DNA of 64,000 bases from Echinostoma caproni (GCA_900618425.1 UZAN01039526.1:1-64000), one strand, 5' to 3'; shown: positions 11,546-25,571, counted from the first letter of the stretch. Notes: generated by a model not told the origin, from the letters alone. Made by a program: numbers and translations.

Positions 11546-13175
11546 ATCGATGCAGTAAATTGTACAACTTGAGTGACATTTCAGAATTACTCAGACTGAA
11601 ATCTACCGGAGCGATTTCATAACATTTCGATAATCAATTGAAAAATAGACACCCTACTCCTAGAGGCGGCTCACGCTCTGTTTTCTCGACGCCCTACAAG
11701 GTAAACCACGGGATCCCACCACAATATCCGGTGTTTTCACATTTGATCATTCTCCTAAGTTGCTCGGGAATACGAACTCCGCCTGTCGATATCTAAGCTA
11801 GCTGCATCCGAAGATTTTTCTTCGATCAGAATCCACCGGACGAAATCTGGATCTGGATATGCCAGGTCGTGCAGTATACATTTTATTTACGGAGTTCATG
11901 AGCATCTATGTTTAAGTTGGATGAGTGAACAGATATGAAGGGCGTAGGAGCGAAAAGTAAAAATATGCTGTCATCGTCCATGGATGGGTTTGATGACCGC
12001 CAAGAGAACCGATTGTTTGAAAATTCAAACGGAACGAAAAGAGTTTTCATAAAAATTCTATGGAGTGAAATGAAAAATGAAATGCGTAACTGCTTCTGTG
12101 TTTTGGTTTCATACATTTGTTCTAACTAATTCACAACATTCAGGGCGGCTATGTGCAACACGAGGAATGAAAAGATCCTCCGATACTCGAATGAAAATTA
12201 AACTAGCAATTTGCTTTAGTAGGATGTTTTCTTTACGTGTACACGCCAAACAGTTGGATAGATTAATACGCTACTCACGAATGACAGACAGATTGAATCA
12301 TTGATAGTCATGATAATGTCACGCAAATAGTTTTAGACATGCAACAAAGAAGGGGAACAGTCTGTCGAACATTGAAAATGGTGAGGTTGAGAAGTAACTG
12401 CTTCAATCCGCCATCAACCAATTTCAAATTCTAAGCAAACCTAGCCTTTCAGTCATGCCCTGAAGGATCTCTTCAGCATATGGCTTTCGTAAATGAAAGG
12501 TTTATTGACTGCCTGCAAGGATATGGCAAGCTCGTCGCATTGATTAGAACAAAGCGGAGTGCTCGAAAAATATAGCTTCTAAGATATGGCTTGGGGCAAT
12601 TCGGCAAATGAACGTGAATTAAGTATCCTGAATTATCTAGTGCACGCTGTTTAATGTTGCTAGATCACACACACGGACATATATACATATATATGTGTGT
12701 TTGTATATTCAAATTATGTATGTATTATAGGAATCGATAAGGATTCGTCCGATAGCAAGATGTTTCGGCTACTGCTTTTTCCTCATAATCTGTAACAGTG
12801 GTATATTTCGTACACGGGTAATTAAACTGTTTGGAGCCATCTGTGCCTTTGAAAATGACACTTACATTTCAAAGTTTCGATACCGAGCGAGAAATTATTT
12901 CAAATGGAAAGGTGCTATGATGAGGTAGATCAAAAACAGCGTTTAAAAGGAGACTGTTGTAGCTCCGCTGGCATATATTGCTAGATGATGGATTCCGGTC
13001 CAGGTACCGGCAAATTCTTACAGATTTATTTGACTTGCTGTTTCCAATTTGTCATTAGCATCTACAAAATATTAGCTCATTATTCACTAACGATTTTAAA
13101 AGCAAATTACGTCTACGCAGGTTTTAAGGTGACACGAACAAATGAATTGGGTTTTCATTCACCGATGTTGCATTT
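11546..13175. other. ambiguous stretch without a clear gene
   Basis: Both strands of 11883-12130 are open. The minus frame follows a strong pyrimidine-rich acceptor (TTTCATTTCACTCCATAG) and ends HELRK then stop; the plus frame reads MKGVGAKSKNMLSSSMDGF. They cannot both be coding and I cannot choose. The remainder shows nothing. Confidence 0.35.
12668..12712. repeat. CA/TA microsatellite
   Basis: CACACACA then alternating ATATATACATATATATGTG and GTGTTTGTATAT: a purine/pyrimidine-alternating simple repeat. Confidence 0.8.
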
Positions 13176-13204
13176 ATGAAAAATGTAAAAAACACTTTTA
13201 TTTC

Positions 13205-13365
13205 CAATGATGAAATGTTAAAAGAAAAGACCATATTGCATTATTACACGATTTATACCCAGGACGATGTCATTGCACCATGCTGCATATTGCAGAAAAT
13301 GCAACGTTTGTATAGTGGTGTAGCATGGCAACAAAGTAAAGTAAAATACATTAAACAGACAAAAC
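13205..13365 (+). repeat. dispersed unclassified repeat, copy 1
   Basis: Aligns base for base with 59190-59350 in the same orientation. Shared words include AAAAGAAAAGAC, CCAGGACGAT, TTGCAGAAAAT / CTGCAGAAAAT and AAAATACATT. Divergence is roughly a fifth of positions by eye. No coding capacity or target-site duplication is evident. Confidence 0.65.
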
Positions 13366-15700
13366 ATAAAAAGGGAGGACGGGGTGTAAAAGAACCATTT
13401 CATCAGGTTGAGGATAGACTAACAAAAAGTTCTTTCTTTTGAAACAGAGCGGGCCTCCAGTGATTTCTAACCAGACTTCAGCGGTTTTCATAATTAGTTT
13501 GATCCCCGGATTTCAAAACAACGTGCTTTTTAACCAATCAGCCACACCCCATTCAAACACGAATGTAGTGATTTGTCACAGAATAGCAACTCTTAGCTTT
13601 ATTCCAGTGAAAACAGATGCCGAGTAGTTTCTTGGTATTTCTGATCAAGAGCATTCTCTGAGAGTTGCTTTTCTCCCACAATCGACACTGTACAACGGAG
13701 CAGGAACTGCTCCACATACCAATACGTAAAAGTACAAAATAAAATCCAATTTGCCTTATCATTGTCACCGAAATCTTCAGAAATAAGACAGATTCAACAA
13801 ATTCACGGAAATTGAGGTAGGCAATGGGCAAAAACACCCATAAGCGCAGAGTTTGCATGGTTTGCCGTAAGCACGTCATGCGTCATTTCGCTAATTGTGT
13901 AAACAAGCAATAAATGTACATTCCATCTGAAAATCTGCGCGAGACGTGATGTAATCAGACGTAAACTGTAGAGCAACGTTGCACACATTGTCAGCTTTCA
14001 CTCGATTGTTTTATATGCGGACCGTTCACATTCGACATAACAAACTGCTTCGGAAACGGTACTCCGCTCTCTCTGTCGCACACGCGTAGAACATACTGCT
14101 TTATTGTTGTCTACTTGTGAAGAATCCCTCGAGGATTGTGAAAAGAATTTTTCTTCGAGTTGCGTTCAGCAATAAAAATTATTATGTTGCACTTGAATGG
14201 AACTAACAGGCATGCTTAATTATTGAATTTTCAAGGAAAAATAAGGCAAAATTTACATCGTGGGCGAACAGAACCGTCTCATATACATAGGGACACGGTA
14301 TACAACAAGGTACAGCATAATTTGCGTCTAACAAATGCTTTTCCGATGTTATCGGTCACACTAGGTCATCCATGCATTGGGTCGTAGATCCGTGCTATCG
14401 GCATATTTATCGTGGTGCGGTGAAAATATGCAAACCAAAATCATTACAAACAAGCAAAATGTACTGCCCCGAAGAACGCACACGAAGATGGGTACAACGA
14501 AAATGGAGCAAAACAAAGTGCCAAAGACGAATTCTTCAGTAAATGCTCAAAAAAGCGAATAATGACAACGCATTTGACTACTGAACAGACAAAGAAACAG
14601 ATAAAATTTATTTGTCTTTATGGAAATTCCAGTTATATTGTGTATTTAACAACGCCTCCACGCCACGTCAGAACTAGTAACATGCCAAATCTCTACGTGG
14701 TGGTATGCGGAGGCAGTCATACTACGGAGAGGCAGTGTTCCGTTCGGTCTGACTAAAAGAGTTGTTGACAGGCGAACTAAATTTGTTTCATAAATACCTC
14801 GAAACACGTGTAAGTGCTGTTGGAACCCGTTGTTGTCAACGATGATGATGGATGAACCAAATCATTGAAAGGAAAGATTTTTCACTTCAACAAAATTATT
14901 CTCTGACTTAATTCAGCTTCATTATTAACTTTTCGCATAAACAGTAATTAGAAGAGTAAACAAGGAAATAGATGACATTTTTATACATGTGTTAAACTAT
15001 TGCCGTATGCATACTTTTTTGATGATTTAATTTGTTTTAATCTCAAACGGTTTGTGCGTATATCTGTGTGTGTAGCGCGGGGGATCAAACGAAAAGTAAA
15101 CACGTGATGTTAGATTTTAGGAATCTTTTGAAAAAGTTCACAAACTAACAACGCAGTTAGATGACTCATTCTGGATTCTACACTTATGCGCTTCTTCCCG
15201 ATAGTACACAACAGATTGCGACATTGTATTGCAGACAAACAGCACTTTTCCAGGACATTGATTGCGCTGAGCGAGAGACAAATCCTTGGCAAACTGCAAC
15301 CTTGTGCACAAAAACCTCAATTTATGTGTTTGCGACCACGTAGAGATCATGTATTCTGGTTTTGTTTTGATGCCAAAGTGCCAAACTTCCTTCAATACTG
15401 TGTTCAGTTTCGTTGCTACATACAATTTCCACGACGAGCTCATGGCTGTATTGGTTCAATTGTGTTTATTCAAGGTATTCGTCAATATGCAGATAGAAGG
15501 AAAAGGAACTGTCAAGCGTGGAAACGCCCCGATCTATTTAGTTCTCCTAAGCAGTATGAATCCAAAGGTTAAAGACTTATTACGGGGATAACTTGCAAGC
15601 TCGTACTTTTGTTGTCCCATAGGTTCGTGTCGTCGTTGGAAGACGGTAATAAATACAATTCCTTGTGTAAAATGTCATATGATACGGGATTTTTCCACTA
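13366..15700. other. no confident gene
   Basis: Overlapping frames at 15138-15591 are open on both strands for about 100 codons each. None has motif support, and the simultaneous openness points to low stop density, not coding. Minus frames at 13553-13988 are also unsupported. Confidence 0.4.
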
Positions 15701-15712
15701 CTGCACGCAGCT

Positions 15713-16700
15713 TCACTTATTTCGGAATGTAAGGTGTGCTAATATTTCATCGAGTCTCACTTTGAAAGATCTCATCCTTGGTGCACAGACGATATAGGAT
15801 GGGAGAGAAATCCAGATCGAACACTTTCTGACTGCGAATGACTGACGCCGGTATTTTGAGACGACTAGTTTGAATGGATGTCCTCTAAGATGAACAGTGG
15901 GTGATAAGTTCAGAAGCGGGCGACACGGATAGTCTGGGTTTTGCATTATTTGGTATACCATAATCATGTCTCCTTTAATGTACTGGTAGTGATTAGAATA
16001 TAACCCCAGAGACTTCAATCTCTCTGCGTAGGAATATCGATTCAACCCCAGACCATTTTGGTGGCCATCCTTTGTAGACTCTCCAACATTTTGCAATCAC
16101 GTTGTAGCCATGGATTCCATGTTTGCATGGCGTACCCTGAAAGTGGGCGCATGTATGTATGTAGACGGGAAAAGCGCCGACTCAAGCCGACCAAAGACCC
16201 GCCTAAGCAAACCGACATTATTTACAACTGCGTTCGACATCCTGGCGCAGTTGAGTGAGCAGCTTAAGTTTTCTTGAATGACGATGTTCAGGTCCTTCTC
16301 ACTTGCGGCGTGTGGCCGTTTTTTTATTTTCGAGGAAATACCACAATCGCCCCTTGTGTCGTCGAGATAGAACCTTACAATTTGGTACATTGAATTCAAT
16401 ATCGTTCAAAAGAGATCAGAGATGAACTGCTTTCAGCCTTTCCTGGAGTGTCAGAGAACCCGCTGTTTGCTTTACTGTATTTCAAATTTTGGCGTCATCT
16501 GCAAATAGTAATGATTTTGGCCCCACAACCTTTGGTTGGTCGTTTATGAGTGTTAGGAAATGTCGCGGGCCAAGTACAGATCCTTGTGGAGCCCCACGGG
16601 TATGTCCGTAACGTCCGACTGGAAAGCGAATCAGAAACACGAACTGATACGGTCTGATTTCTGACAAATGCTTCAATCCAACCATCCGATCCAATTCATC
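15713..16700 (-). mobile_element. CR1-like non-LTR retrotransposon fragment (RT to C-terminus), decayed
   Basis: Minus-strand frames contain the reverse transcriptase strand GAPQGSVLGPRHFLTLINDQ and the catalytic LLFADDAKI, then a stop immediately after. Next comes the CR1 region 'EKDLNIVIQENL' with a downstream LLRRVFGRL, the KSLGLYSNHYQYIKGDMI linker, and the C-terminal RGHPFKL...IWISLPSYIV...FKVRLDEIL ending at 15713. The order is that of CR1/L2 clade ORF2 proteins. Several stops and frame changes make it non-functional. The endonuclease domain and 5' half are absent. It is the same family type as the element at 28.5-30.5 kb. Confidence 0.88.
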
Positions 16701-19700
16701 GACTTATACGATTCATCATATAATAGGTTTAAATTCTGCTTTACATTCCTGTATGAAATCTGTAGATTTGGCATGCTCTTTCAGGATAAACCTCAAAGGC
16801 TTGTGTTAAGGTAAACGGCAGATGGTGCGCACAACAAGCTGGTAATTTATACCCGGAAAACAAAGCGCATATGTGAAGGAATCTCTTCGATACATCGCTT
16901 CAGTTGTTTACATACACATTTCTATTATTCGACATGTTACTAAATGGCCGAATCTTGTGTTGAATGGATACGTATGCGTGCGCGTGTGCAGAATGTTCAG
17001 TTGAAAATAAGCTATGGCGTCACAAAAACTAGGCGAGGAAAAAGCGGAGTTAAAATGAATAAAAAAGGATATGAACGTATCAGTACAAGAGAAAAAGGAG
17101 GTAATGTGAAAGAGTGCTGCATTTAAATGCCGGAGAATCACCTTTCTGGTACATTATCTGATTGGAAATTTGCGTTCCAAACAAAGTTTTGTAATTAAAA
17201 TTTGATTCGCTAATTAACGGGTATTTCAGTTTTATTTCCGGTTTTTTTCTATAACTGGCCGTCCCCATAATTTGAATAATGAACGGTTGTTACACGGACA
17301 GTATCAAAAGCTTGTTTCCTAATTAGTCAAACTANGTCAAACTAATCTCCATGCCATGTTTTGGTAACTATTGCCCTCAAAAAGTACATCTTTTATCGGT
17401 AAGGCTATTACAAAAACTACTTCAAACTGAAAACAGTATTAATCAGGCATCGAATATATGTAGTCGGCAAAAAGATGCAATTAAGTGGAAGATACGTGCT
17501 TCACCCCGGCGCAAAGGGGAGGACACCAAAAGAGATAGATGAAAAAGAGTGAAAATATATTTGTTTACTGAAGGTTGTGGTCATATTGCTGAACTTGTTA
17601 CAAGAATATCGGACCATCAAATTTTTAATCACTGTTTTTCTGTTCGGGTTGAATCAATGCATGAACTAATATCATAATGTTTACTAGATGTTGCGTTTTG
17701 CATCCAAGGTATCATTTGCTTGTTTTTTCTGTGTTCCGTCAAAGATGAACAGGTAATGTTCAAACAATATTTTAAATACATTCAAAATCTTACTATTTTA
17801 ACGGCGTTACAGTATAATTTAATGCTAAACATGGATTAGAGTAATTGGCTGTTAGTACAAAAAGAATCACAGGAACTGACCCAATGTACTGCTCGGTATA
17901 AGTATGTACAAGGCGAACTTGAAATAAATGCATTTGAAGGTGTGTTGCGATTCACAAGTAAAATAATCAGTAGGTCTTGACCTAGCTCGTGCGATATCAT
18001 GACTCTCGCCGTATCTCTTCTTCTGGTTACTTGATATTTCCACATTCGTGCCAGCCCATGTTTTGGTGTTACCCCATACTCATATTGTATTATAAATACT
18101 TTGTACACGTTAGTTCCTTTGTGAGTACTCGGGTGAGTTGCCTTGGCATGAAGTCGACCAACCTGACATTCAAAGTTTCAATTAGTTCCCTCATGTACAT
18201 GTCACACAATGAGCTTTAATGACTATTCTTGGGACAGCTGACTTCACTCCGTTTTCATTATAGAGACAAGATCTTAAATAAATGCATTTGACTTTGGAAC
18301 TTGCCAATTCGGTAACTATATAGAAAAAGAGAAAAACAATATATAATTAGCGTGAATACTCTCGTGAAAAATGACGATGAGGGTAGTCTTGGAAAATTAT
18401 GAATTTTTCGAACGCCTTGTGAGCGTAGTATGCAACGGAAACTTGCTTGACCAGTGATTCGAAGGTTGCGATTTCCGGAGCGTCTTGAACAGGAGCCCAA
18501 CGGCAAGGTGATTCTTATTTAATTGCCACCCAGCTTATTAGGTGGGATGGTATTTACTATCTGATTGTTGAATCTAAGTTCTAGGTTCCGAAAAAGACCT
18601 TCTTCCGCCTGCTGATTTGTTCATCACCCAACACGCATTCGACAGTGAGATAAATCAATTGCCGAAACGAATGTCAATGCGTTTTGAATTTCTCAGCAGA
18701 AATCATTGCCTACCCTGATCGGTCGGACGCTATCGGCTGCTTTCAATTACGATTCAAGGATATTAATTATTTATTTAATGGACATACAAAAATTGCGGCC
18801 CATTCTCCTAAACCCCATTCGATATTTGTTGTCCTTAGTTTGTGTTCAGCCGCAGCTGAATGTAATTATCGTCTTGCTTTGTTGCGAAGGGTCTTTTTGT
18901 CCATTTTTCCGTCTTACTGGCGAAATTTTCTTGATTATGTGATAATTTGTGTTCATCATTACATCAAAGTGCTTACAAAATCCAGGAACGGCGATGCCGG
19001 AATTATGAACCGTTTTAATCCGTTGTTTCACATATTTACTTTCATGTAGAACACCCAGGAATTTTACTTCCGGATTTGGGCATGGTGAGGTGATGATACA
19101 CACATTCGACGAGACACACATCTCAAGGTCAACTTCTGAGGGAAAGTTTCACCTTACGTGGAACAAATCTTCACTAATATTTTATTGATAGATTTTATAT
19201 TAGCAGTTTGTAGCCATATGTTATTACCTTATTTGAGATAAAAAGCTATCATTTATCGGTATATTCAATTTGTATCTTTTGAACTACTATAAATCTTGCG
19301 GTGAAACTCAAGACCAAGTCAATTAGGATAGCAATATAAGAGAATGAAGAACATTACAATGGAAGAATTTCATAATAAATGCCCTTCACCCGCGACTTTT
19401 GATGTGCCAAGATGATAATGGAAACAAAAAAGTATTTTCAAATGCCACTTTCTTTTAGCTCGAGTTCAGTCAACGCCTGTATGCATCTAAGCTAAAGAGT
19501 TCCTGTATTCCGAACACGAATGTCAAACCGACAAAATTCATTTTAAAGTGACGGTTCGTGAATGTAACAGTAATTGTTGATAAACGCCTTGGTCTTAGTT
19601 TCTATAGTAAATCGGTCACTGTTGCGAAAAAGTCATTCTACTTTTACATCCCGTTTAAAGATGTCACCTTACGGAGATTTTTTGATGAACAAATACCATG

Positions 19701-21100
19701 CTGAAGTGTTACGGTTAATCTTCTCTTCTAAACCAGAGTTTCCATCATAGATCTGAGACAGGAAACCAGTGGAGACAACTTCATCCTGCAGTAAACTTTC
19801 CTTCTGTTCCTGCGGCTCAAGCAACATTGGTCAAACCAGTATGTGCCTGGCCGGTCGTATCCGAGTCCACCAATAAAATGGGTTGGTAAAAGACGGGTTA
19901 GAAACGGAGCGACCATAGTTATTACGCCCATGGTCTAGATAAAACACTCGGTTAATCAAATCAAATCATTCAAACCTATCTTCACAATCAAGAAGTGACG
20001 ATCATGGAAGGTCAGGGGTCATTTACTATCCATCGTGGAGGCCAATGCGATCCGAATATAAAACCGTTCTGTTTTTGCGCTAGAGCCCTCTAAAGATCGA
20101 AGCCATCCGTCGTTGACCTGTTTACGTAATAGGGTCACAAAAGAACTATCAACGTGAAAGATCGGAAAAGTGACTATTAAACTGCCAATCATTAGCATGA
20201 AATCTCGTTTCATCCACCCCCTATGCCTTCTCATGATTTGCTTTCCGCTCTCCAACCCACGAACACAATGATTTAAGTATTTTTACTGTATTTAGCTGGT
20301 TAATGAAGCTCCGAGAACAAGTGTGATTGGACCTTTTGTTTCCTATAGGGAAATGCTAGTTTGTACAAACTATAGTGGTGGCTAAATTTGGGTGAATAAG
20401 TTGGTTCATTCAATATGTAAATCTTATTCGACTTGGTGATCCTTATGCATTGCGTGCTATCCCGTACAGAATACGCCAACACAAAAAAATATGCTTCTAG
20501 CGTCTTCCCTGCTCCGGTTCGGAGGAGGGGAGGGGAGACAGTTAGATTCAGCGAGTCGGATTGATTTTGTGACACTTTTGAAACCAAAACATATTTGCAG
20601 ACGCATGTTTCCGGGTGGTGAGGTTTTGCACTAATTTTCAAAATAAGATAAATGTGTTCACAGTACTTAACATTTCACATGCTGGGCTAGTCAGTAGCCT
20701 TAGTTCATCTTTACAGTTGAAAACCATTGCCAACTAAATATCCCAAGGGCAGGTCTCACTTGGCCAACACCAATAAAAAATACTTTCTGAAACTCAACTC
20801 CCACGGTAAAAATCTTAGTCGTTTTGAGTTTGAATAAACCTTTTCGCAGATGTATTACCGGACGAAAGATCTTTGAATCGATGTTCTGTTGGCCTCACTC
20901 TATCGGTAGTTATATATTCCCCGAATTAGATGACCATTTTCGAGAATAATGTGAGAACTGGAACAGTGTCAGTAACCAACCACGTAGATCGAGGATTCCG
21001 TTCTGCAGTCCCGAGCAATACAAACAGCAGCAATCACTGCCGCTAAAGAACCTCGGCAAGGACGAAATAGCTTATTCTTATTCTGTGGTAATTAGGTCTA
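16701..21100. other. no confident gene; scattered weak frames
   Basis: A minus frame at 18846-19121 contains NPEVKFLGVLHESKYV, a phrase resembling the segment after the catalytic loop in some LINE reverse transcriptases, but nothing adjoining confirms it. A minus frame at 20019-20255 has a signal-peptide-like start (MKRDFMLMIGSLIVTFPIF) and is followed by other short minus frames down to 19728; no splice model joins them. There is one ambiguous base at 17335. Confidence 0.35.
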
Positions 21101-21382
21101 NNNNNNNNNNNNNNNNNNNNNNNNNNNNNNNNNNNNNNNNNNNNNNNNNNNNNNNNNNNNNNNNNNNNNNNNNNNNNNNNNNNNNNNNNNNNNNNNNNNN
21201 NNNNNNNNNNNNNNNNNNNNNNNNNNNNNNNNNNNNNNNNNNNNNNNNNNNNNNNNNNNNNNNNNNNNNNNNNNNNNNNNNNNNNNNNNNNNNNNNNNNN
21301 NNNNNNNNNNNNNNNNNNNNNNNNNNNNNNNNNNNNNNNNNNNNNNNNNNNNNNNNNNNNNNNNNNNNNNNNNNNNNNNNNN
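21101..21382. other. assembly gap (282 N)
   Basis: A run of N. The long frames that cross it are artefacts. A single N also occurs at 21712. Confidence 0.99.
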
Positions 21383-21882
21383 CTGAATTCTATTTCGCCT
21401 TTTCTCCGATCCTGGCAATTTGTTTGCAAACGTTTCATCACCAGCCGAGGTGACATCATCAGTGCTTGTGAACTGGCATTTTGTGCTTGTATCCGTTCGT
21501 TTATATATGCATTCTTCTCCACTGACCATTTTATTCCTTATTCTCATTGTGTTCGACTCGTTTCGCCGTTAAACTGGTGCGTGGGGGTGAGGTTGGTAGG
21601 GGAGACGCTTGTGCTCATCTCGTGATTGCGGTTTCGGTCCGTTCTCAGGTCGCAGTGTGACCATTTTTGTTGCGTCATTTGATCCTTGAGTTGCATTGGC
21701 TTGTACACGTGANTCTGTTTATTGAGTTCATTAAGTTTATTGACTGATTGGAGAAGAACACATATATAAACGAACGGATACAAGCAGAAGACTGCCACTT
21801 CACAAGCACTGATGATGTCACCTCGGCTGGGGATGAATGGTGATGATATAATTAGCAAGCTCGGCGAACAGACGAAATAGAA
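21383..21882. repeat. inverted repeat flanking about 220 bp, next to the gap
   Basis: Bases 21383-21522 and the reverse complement of about 21745-21882 share GGAGAAGAA, ATATATAAACGAACGGATAC, CACAAGCACTGATGATGTCA and CCTCGGCTGG. On the minus strand the left arm reads DDVTSAGDETFA. The arms are about 140 bp with a few indels. This looks like two copies of one transposon end in opposite orientation; the adjacent gap is probably a misassembly-prone part of the same repeat. Confidence 0.75.
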
Positions 21883-24800
21883 TGATCCAGCTCTATTAAA
21901 ATCGGGAGTTCTTATGTAGTGTCAACAGATTTTACTGCGTTCGGTGATTGAAACCAAATAACATTCATCAAGTAATTTTAGCACTCAAGGAAACTCACTT
22001 TGAAAGCCTTGAGGTTGCTTGTTATAGCTACAGATAACAAAAGGAATTATGCTTCCACTTTATATATAGGCCATTTGGAAACTGATTACGTAAACTAAAA
22101 GTGAACATATTAACTAGATCTGGTTTATGTGCACACGAGGTGCAGTTGTTTTCAAGAAACGCTTCACATGAGGACGCATTTCAATGTGCTCGATAGAATA
22201 ACATGTCAATCACTCTGTCTGCTAACTGAGGCACTGATACGTGATATTACGTATCTAAAAGAGTCTTGGATTAATCCATGGATTTTGTTCATTTTGTTGG
22301 AAAACCACCTAAGCGAGACACAGTGTAGGTGCAACCTTAGATGACTACACGTGAAAAAACGGGTGAATGTTCTAATTCTGAGGGATCCTAAACTCCAAAA
22401 GTACAAAAAGACCGGAATGTTATAAAGCTTAACGATTTCAAAAATACACATAATGTTTAAATAGTAAACCAGAAGAAGAATAAACCAGAGATGAAACGAG
22501 AATAACTTCAGAAAAATGCACCTACTAGAAAGTTGGTAAGTCATTAAAAACTAAGAAACCGGTTGCACGATTTTTGAGGGAATCGGGTATCATAAACTGC
22601 TCGTATTAATACACATAGATATTATAATTTCAGTACTAAGTCACTAATTATTTTCAGCTAGCGAAGGGAGAGTTGTATGCAGAAAACACGACTAAGTTTC
22701 ATTCGATGACCCATGCAGTTGGTAAAATTGTCACTAGAACTGTGTGACTGTTGATATCCCCTAGAAAGGAATCACAACAAAGCATTTCAAGCTATACCCC
22801 TTTTCCATTGCGCAGTATGAGTTTGCTCAGATATATTGTGATTGTATGAATGTGATTTGTTGAGGGAATCTGCGAGCAGCACAGGTTTTTGTTTGTATAA
22901 CTTAACTGGTAGCTGCTTAGTGGTTTTGAATGAAGTTATGCACTTCTGGATTTTATTAGTAGAGATCTGAATACAAAGGAAATTAGGTATTTAATTCTTA
23001 TTGGTTAATAGTTTTTTATTACATAAATGATCTACGGAAATCAGGAATGCAGTCCAAAAGACCTCATCAATCCAGAACTCTTAGTGAGCCTTTTTAATAC
23101 ACATACGTGAATGCCATGAAATGGTCAAACCAAGTAATCTAAAGATACAATGTACATGGGAATAGGTAGTGTTGCTATAAGTTGATGGAGAGATGGTTTA
23201 ACAATTATGGTGTTCTTGGGATGTAGATAAATGATACCTGACCACAGTCCTTTGAAATATGCGATGAGATGCTAAAGAAATCGACGTTTGGGGAATATAA
23301 AAAATAAAGTGACCGAAAAGGTTAGATTTTTTGATAAAATACCAGAAGCTCATCACTAAAGTAAAAATATGGAAAAGTGACTCAATAGCTACAGTCAGAA
23401 TAGAAATTGTGGGTTAGAAGCTGGAAGTTCATGAAATGTATGGCCATATGTTGAACTGAACCAAGAACATAAGGCATAGAGTGGGCTAAATTCTTCTTAT
23501 CCACAAACCTTTTCAAGTTATCTCATTTGACTCACCCGCCGCTTTTCTTCGACCTGTATGTTGGTAATTGTGAGATGTTTTTCCAGAGTTAGATAATAAC
23601 TTGAACACTTCCAGAATGATAAAAAGTGATCAAAATCAATGGAGAAATTCCAGTAGGGAATCAAGTGTTATATTAAGACATCGTACGAATTATTGAAGAA
23701 GTACCTTAAATAGTTATTTTATGTTAACTTAAAGTCGACAGCTGCATTGTGCTTCTGTGGTTTCAATGTTTTCGGCACTTATGTCTAAGCTATATTATTT
23801 TCTGCCACTTGAAAAACTTCACGGAATTTATACTCGTAATTTTCAGTTCATCGATGTATAAGTATCAGTTAACCGTTTAAGATAGCTGCAGGCACTTAAA
23901 AGTTCACCACTGGATCTTTAGTAATAAAATATACTGTACACGACGAACCGTATAAGAATCCCAAACAGTACATTATCGTTGTGTTTCGCCCCGGTCAATC
24001 GTTCCAGTCAGCAAGCATTTTGATCAGGCTCTCATCGTTGTGGTTCAGTTGCAAAACCAACGATCTGAAAACTTTAGCTAGAAATGAAGTTAATTAAAAG
24101 CCTCATATTCAACTTACCTCAAGTGATTAGATCTATGGGCTGAACAGTTTTATGCAGTTTTATTGGGCAAAATGACAACAAGTATCCATGAGCGTTTCAA
24201 TTTTGTGGAAATGATACAGACTTCGATACAAGTGATCTTACTATAAAAATCCAAACGCGAAATGTTAAACATTGTCATGGGAACAAAATAACCCAAAGGA
24301 ATTTCACAGTTCCCACAGGATAGGTTGTGAAAGGAACGTTTGATTACGTTTTTTTTTCTTATAAGAAAGAGCACTAGTCAATTATAAGGTATAACGTTTG
24401 GCACAGACTAACAGCGGTTGATGGACAAAAAGTAATATAGAAATGCAGATGAAAATTTCAATTTCTTAATAGTTTACCGGTGAAAGTTTAATAGAATTTG
24501 CCTTGGTAGCTTGCTCTTCCCTTATGCTTGTCAATCACAAGAATTTGACTGCTACAAATAATCTGGGGCGGATTAAGAACTTGTGCCGACTGGGCAACTG
24601 TCTCGCAATGCTGCGCAATTACGGCTACAATAAAAACCAAAGATATATGAAGCATCGTCTATAAAAGTGAAATTGGTTTCAGTAGTCTACCGGATAGGTA
24701 CAATAATTTAGCAGAAAGTGTATACTAATTTTGATACCATTTAAAGAAGTGAGAGACATCTGTACTATGATAGCTCAAAATATAACATTTGGTCAGAAAA

Positions 24801-25419
24801 ATAAGTAGCACAGTTTGGCGCGAGATAGAGCCAAAGATCTTTGATTGTCGAACGTGCAACCTCGAATACCAAAAACACGGTTCTAAACTGTTTGCGTCAA
24901 ATTAGATACCTTCGGTTAATAGAAACTGGATACCTTTTCCACGACAATCGAACGGATATACTAGAGATGAATATGGAAAATATATTTGGACCATTCAATG
25001 CGAGTTAAGTAAAATTGAACAGGCTATTAGTACGGAGTTATTTACCTATGAGATAGGTGACATGAGGTTGATGAAAGAAGATCAGTGGCGGAACAGTTTA
25101 AGCAATCTGAATTAAATACCATGCTAGAGAGTAAAAGGATGGTTCGCAAACTAAGTGAATTGAGAGTCATCTTAAACTCACAGGTGACCTGTTACACCGT
25201 GAAACATAATTGACTGTTTTAACCGCAGGATTGAAATTTTAAGTCAGAAAAATAGCAGTGAACTAATACGTAAAACGTGTTTTGGTGTATTTTTCTGAAA
25301 TATAAAGCTTGTTTGTTCATTAGAGAAATATATATATGTATCTGTACTACACACATAGAAAGCTTCAGTTTCCGAACAATGATTAATCATTGAAGATCAA
25401 CACACGTTGTGAACTCAAA
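21883..25419. other. no gene seen
   Basis: A+T-rich with dense stops. A minus frame at 22206-22544 is aromatic and Leu-rich without motif or splice support. Confidence 0.5.
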
Positions 25420-25571
25420 ATGAGTGCAACAACTTCAATTGCGGACAAAAAGGGACCAGATTTAATCACAAATTCTTCCGATCTAGCTGTCAGGAGACCA
25501 AAACAAGATTGGTTTACTGTGAGAAAAACAAGCAGGAAATATGCAGCTTTTACTATGCGCCAAATACTTAG
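25420..25571 (+). CDS. exon 1 of a small two-exon candidate gene
   Basis: ATG in a fair context (CAAAATGAG) starts MSATTSIADKKGPDLITNSS and continues through a basic stretch with RRPKQDWF, RKTSRKY and FTMRQIL to ACTTAG|GTGAAA, outgoing phase 2. With the exon at 25729 the product would be 69 aa: a polar basic N-terminus and a hydrophobic aromatic C-terminus, as in small tail-anchored or organelle membrane proteins. Family not recognised. The opposite strand is also open (25383-25604), which weakens the case. Confidence 0.4.

Noticed and set aside
11883..12130. Opposite-strand frames, each protein-like
   Set aside because: Mutually exclusive; the minus one has a good acceptor but no phase-compatible next exon, and the plus one lacks clear signals.
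15138..15591. Three overlapping frames of about 100-128 codons
   Set aside because: Open on both strands at once, with no domain or splice support.
18846..19121. Minus frame with EVKFLGV, resembling a LINE RT segment
   Set aside because: No catalytic motif or other RT block nearby; one short phrase is not enough.
21043..21547. Long frames across 21.1-21.4 kb on both strands
   Set aside because: They consist mostly of N from the assembly gap.
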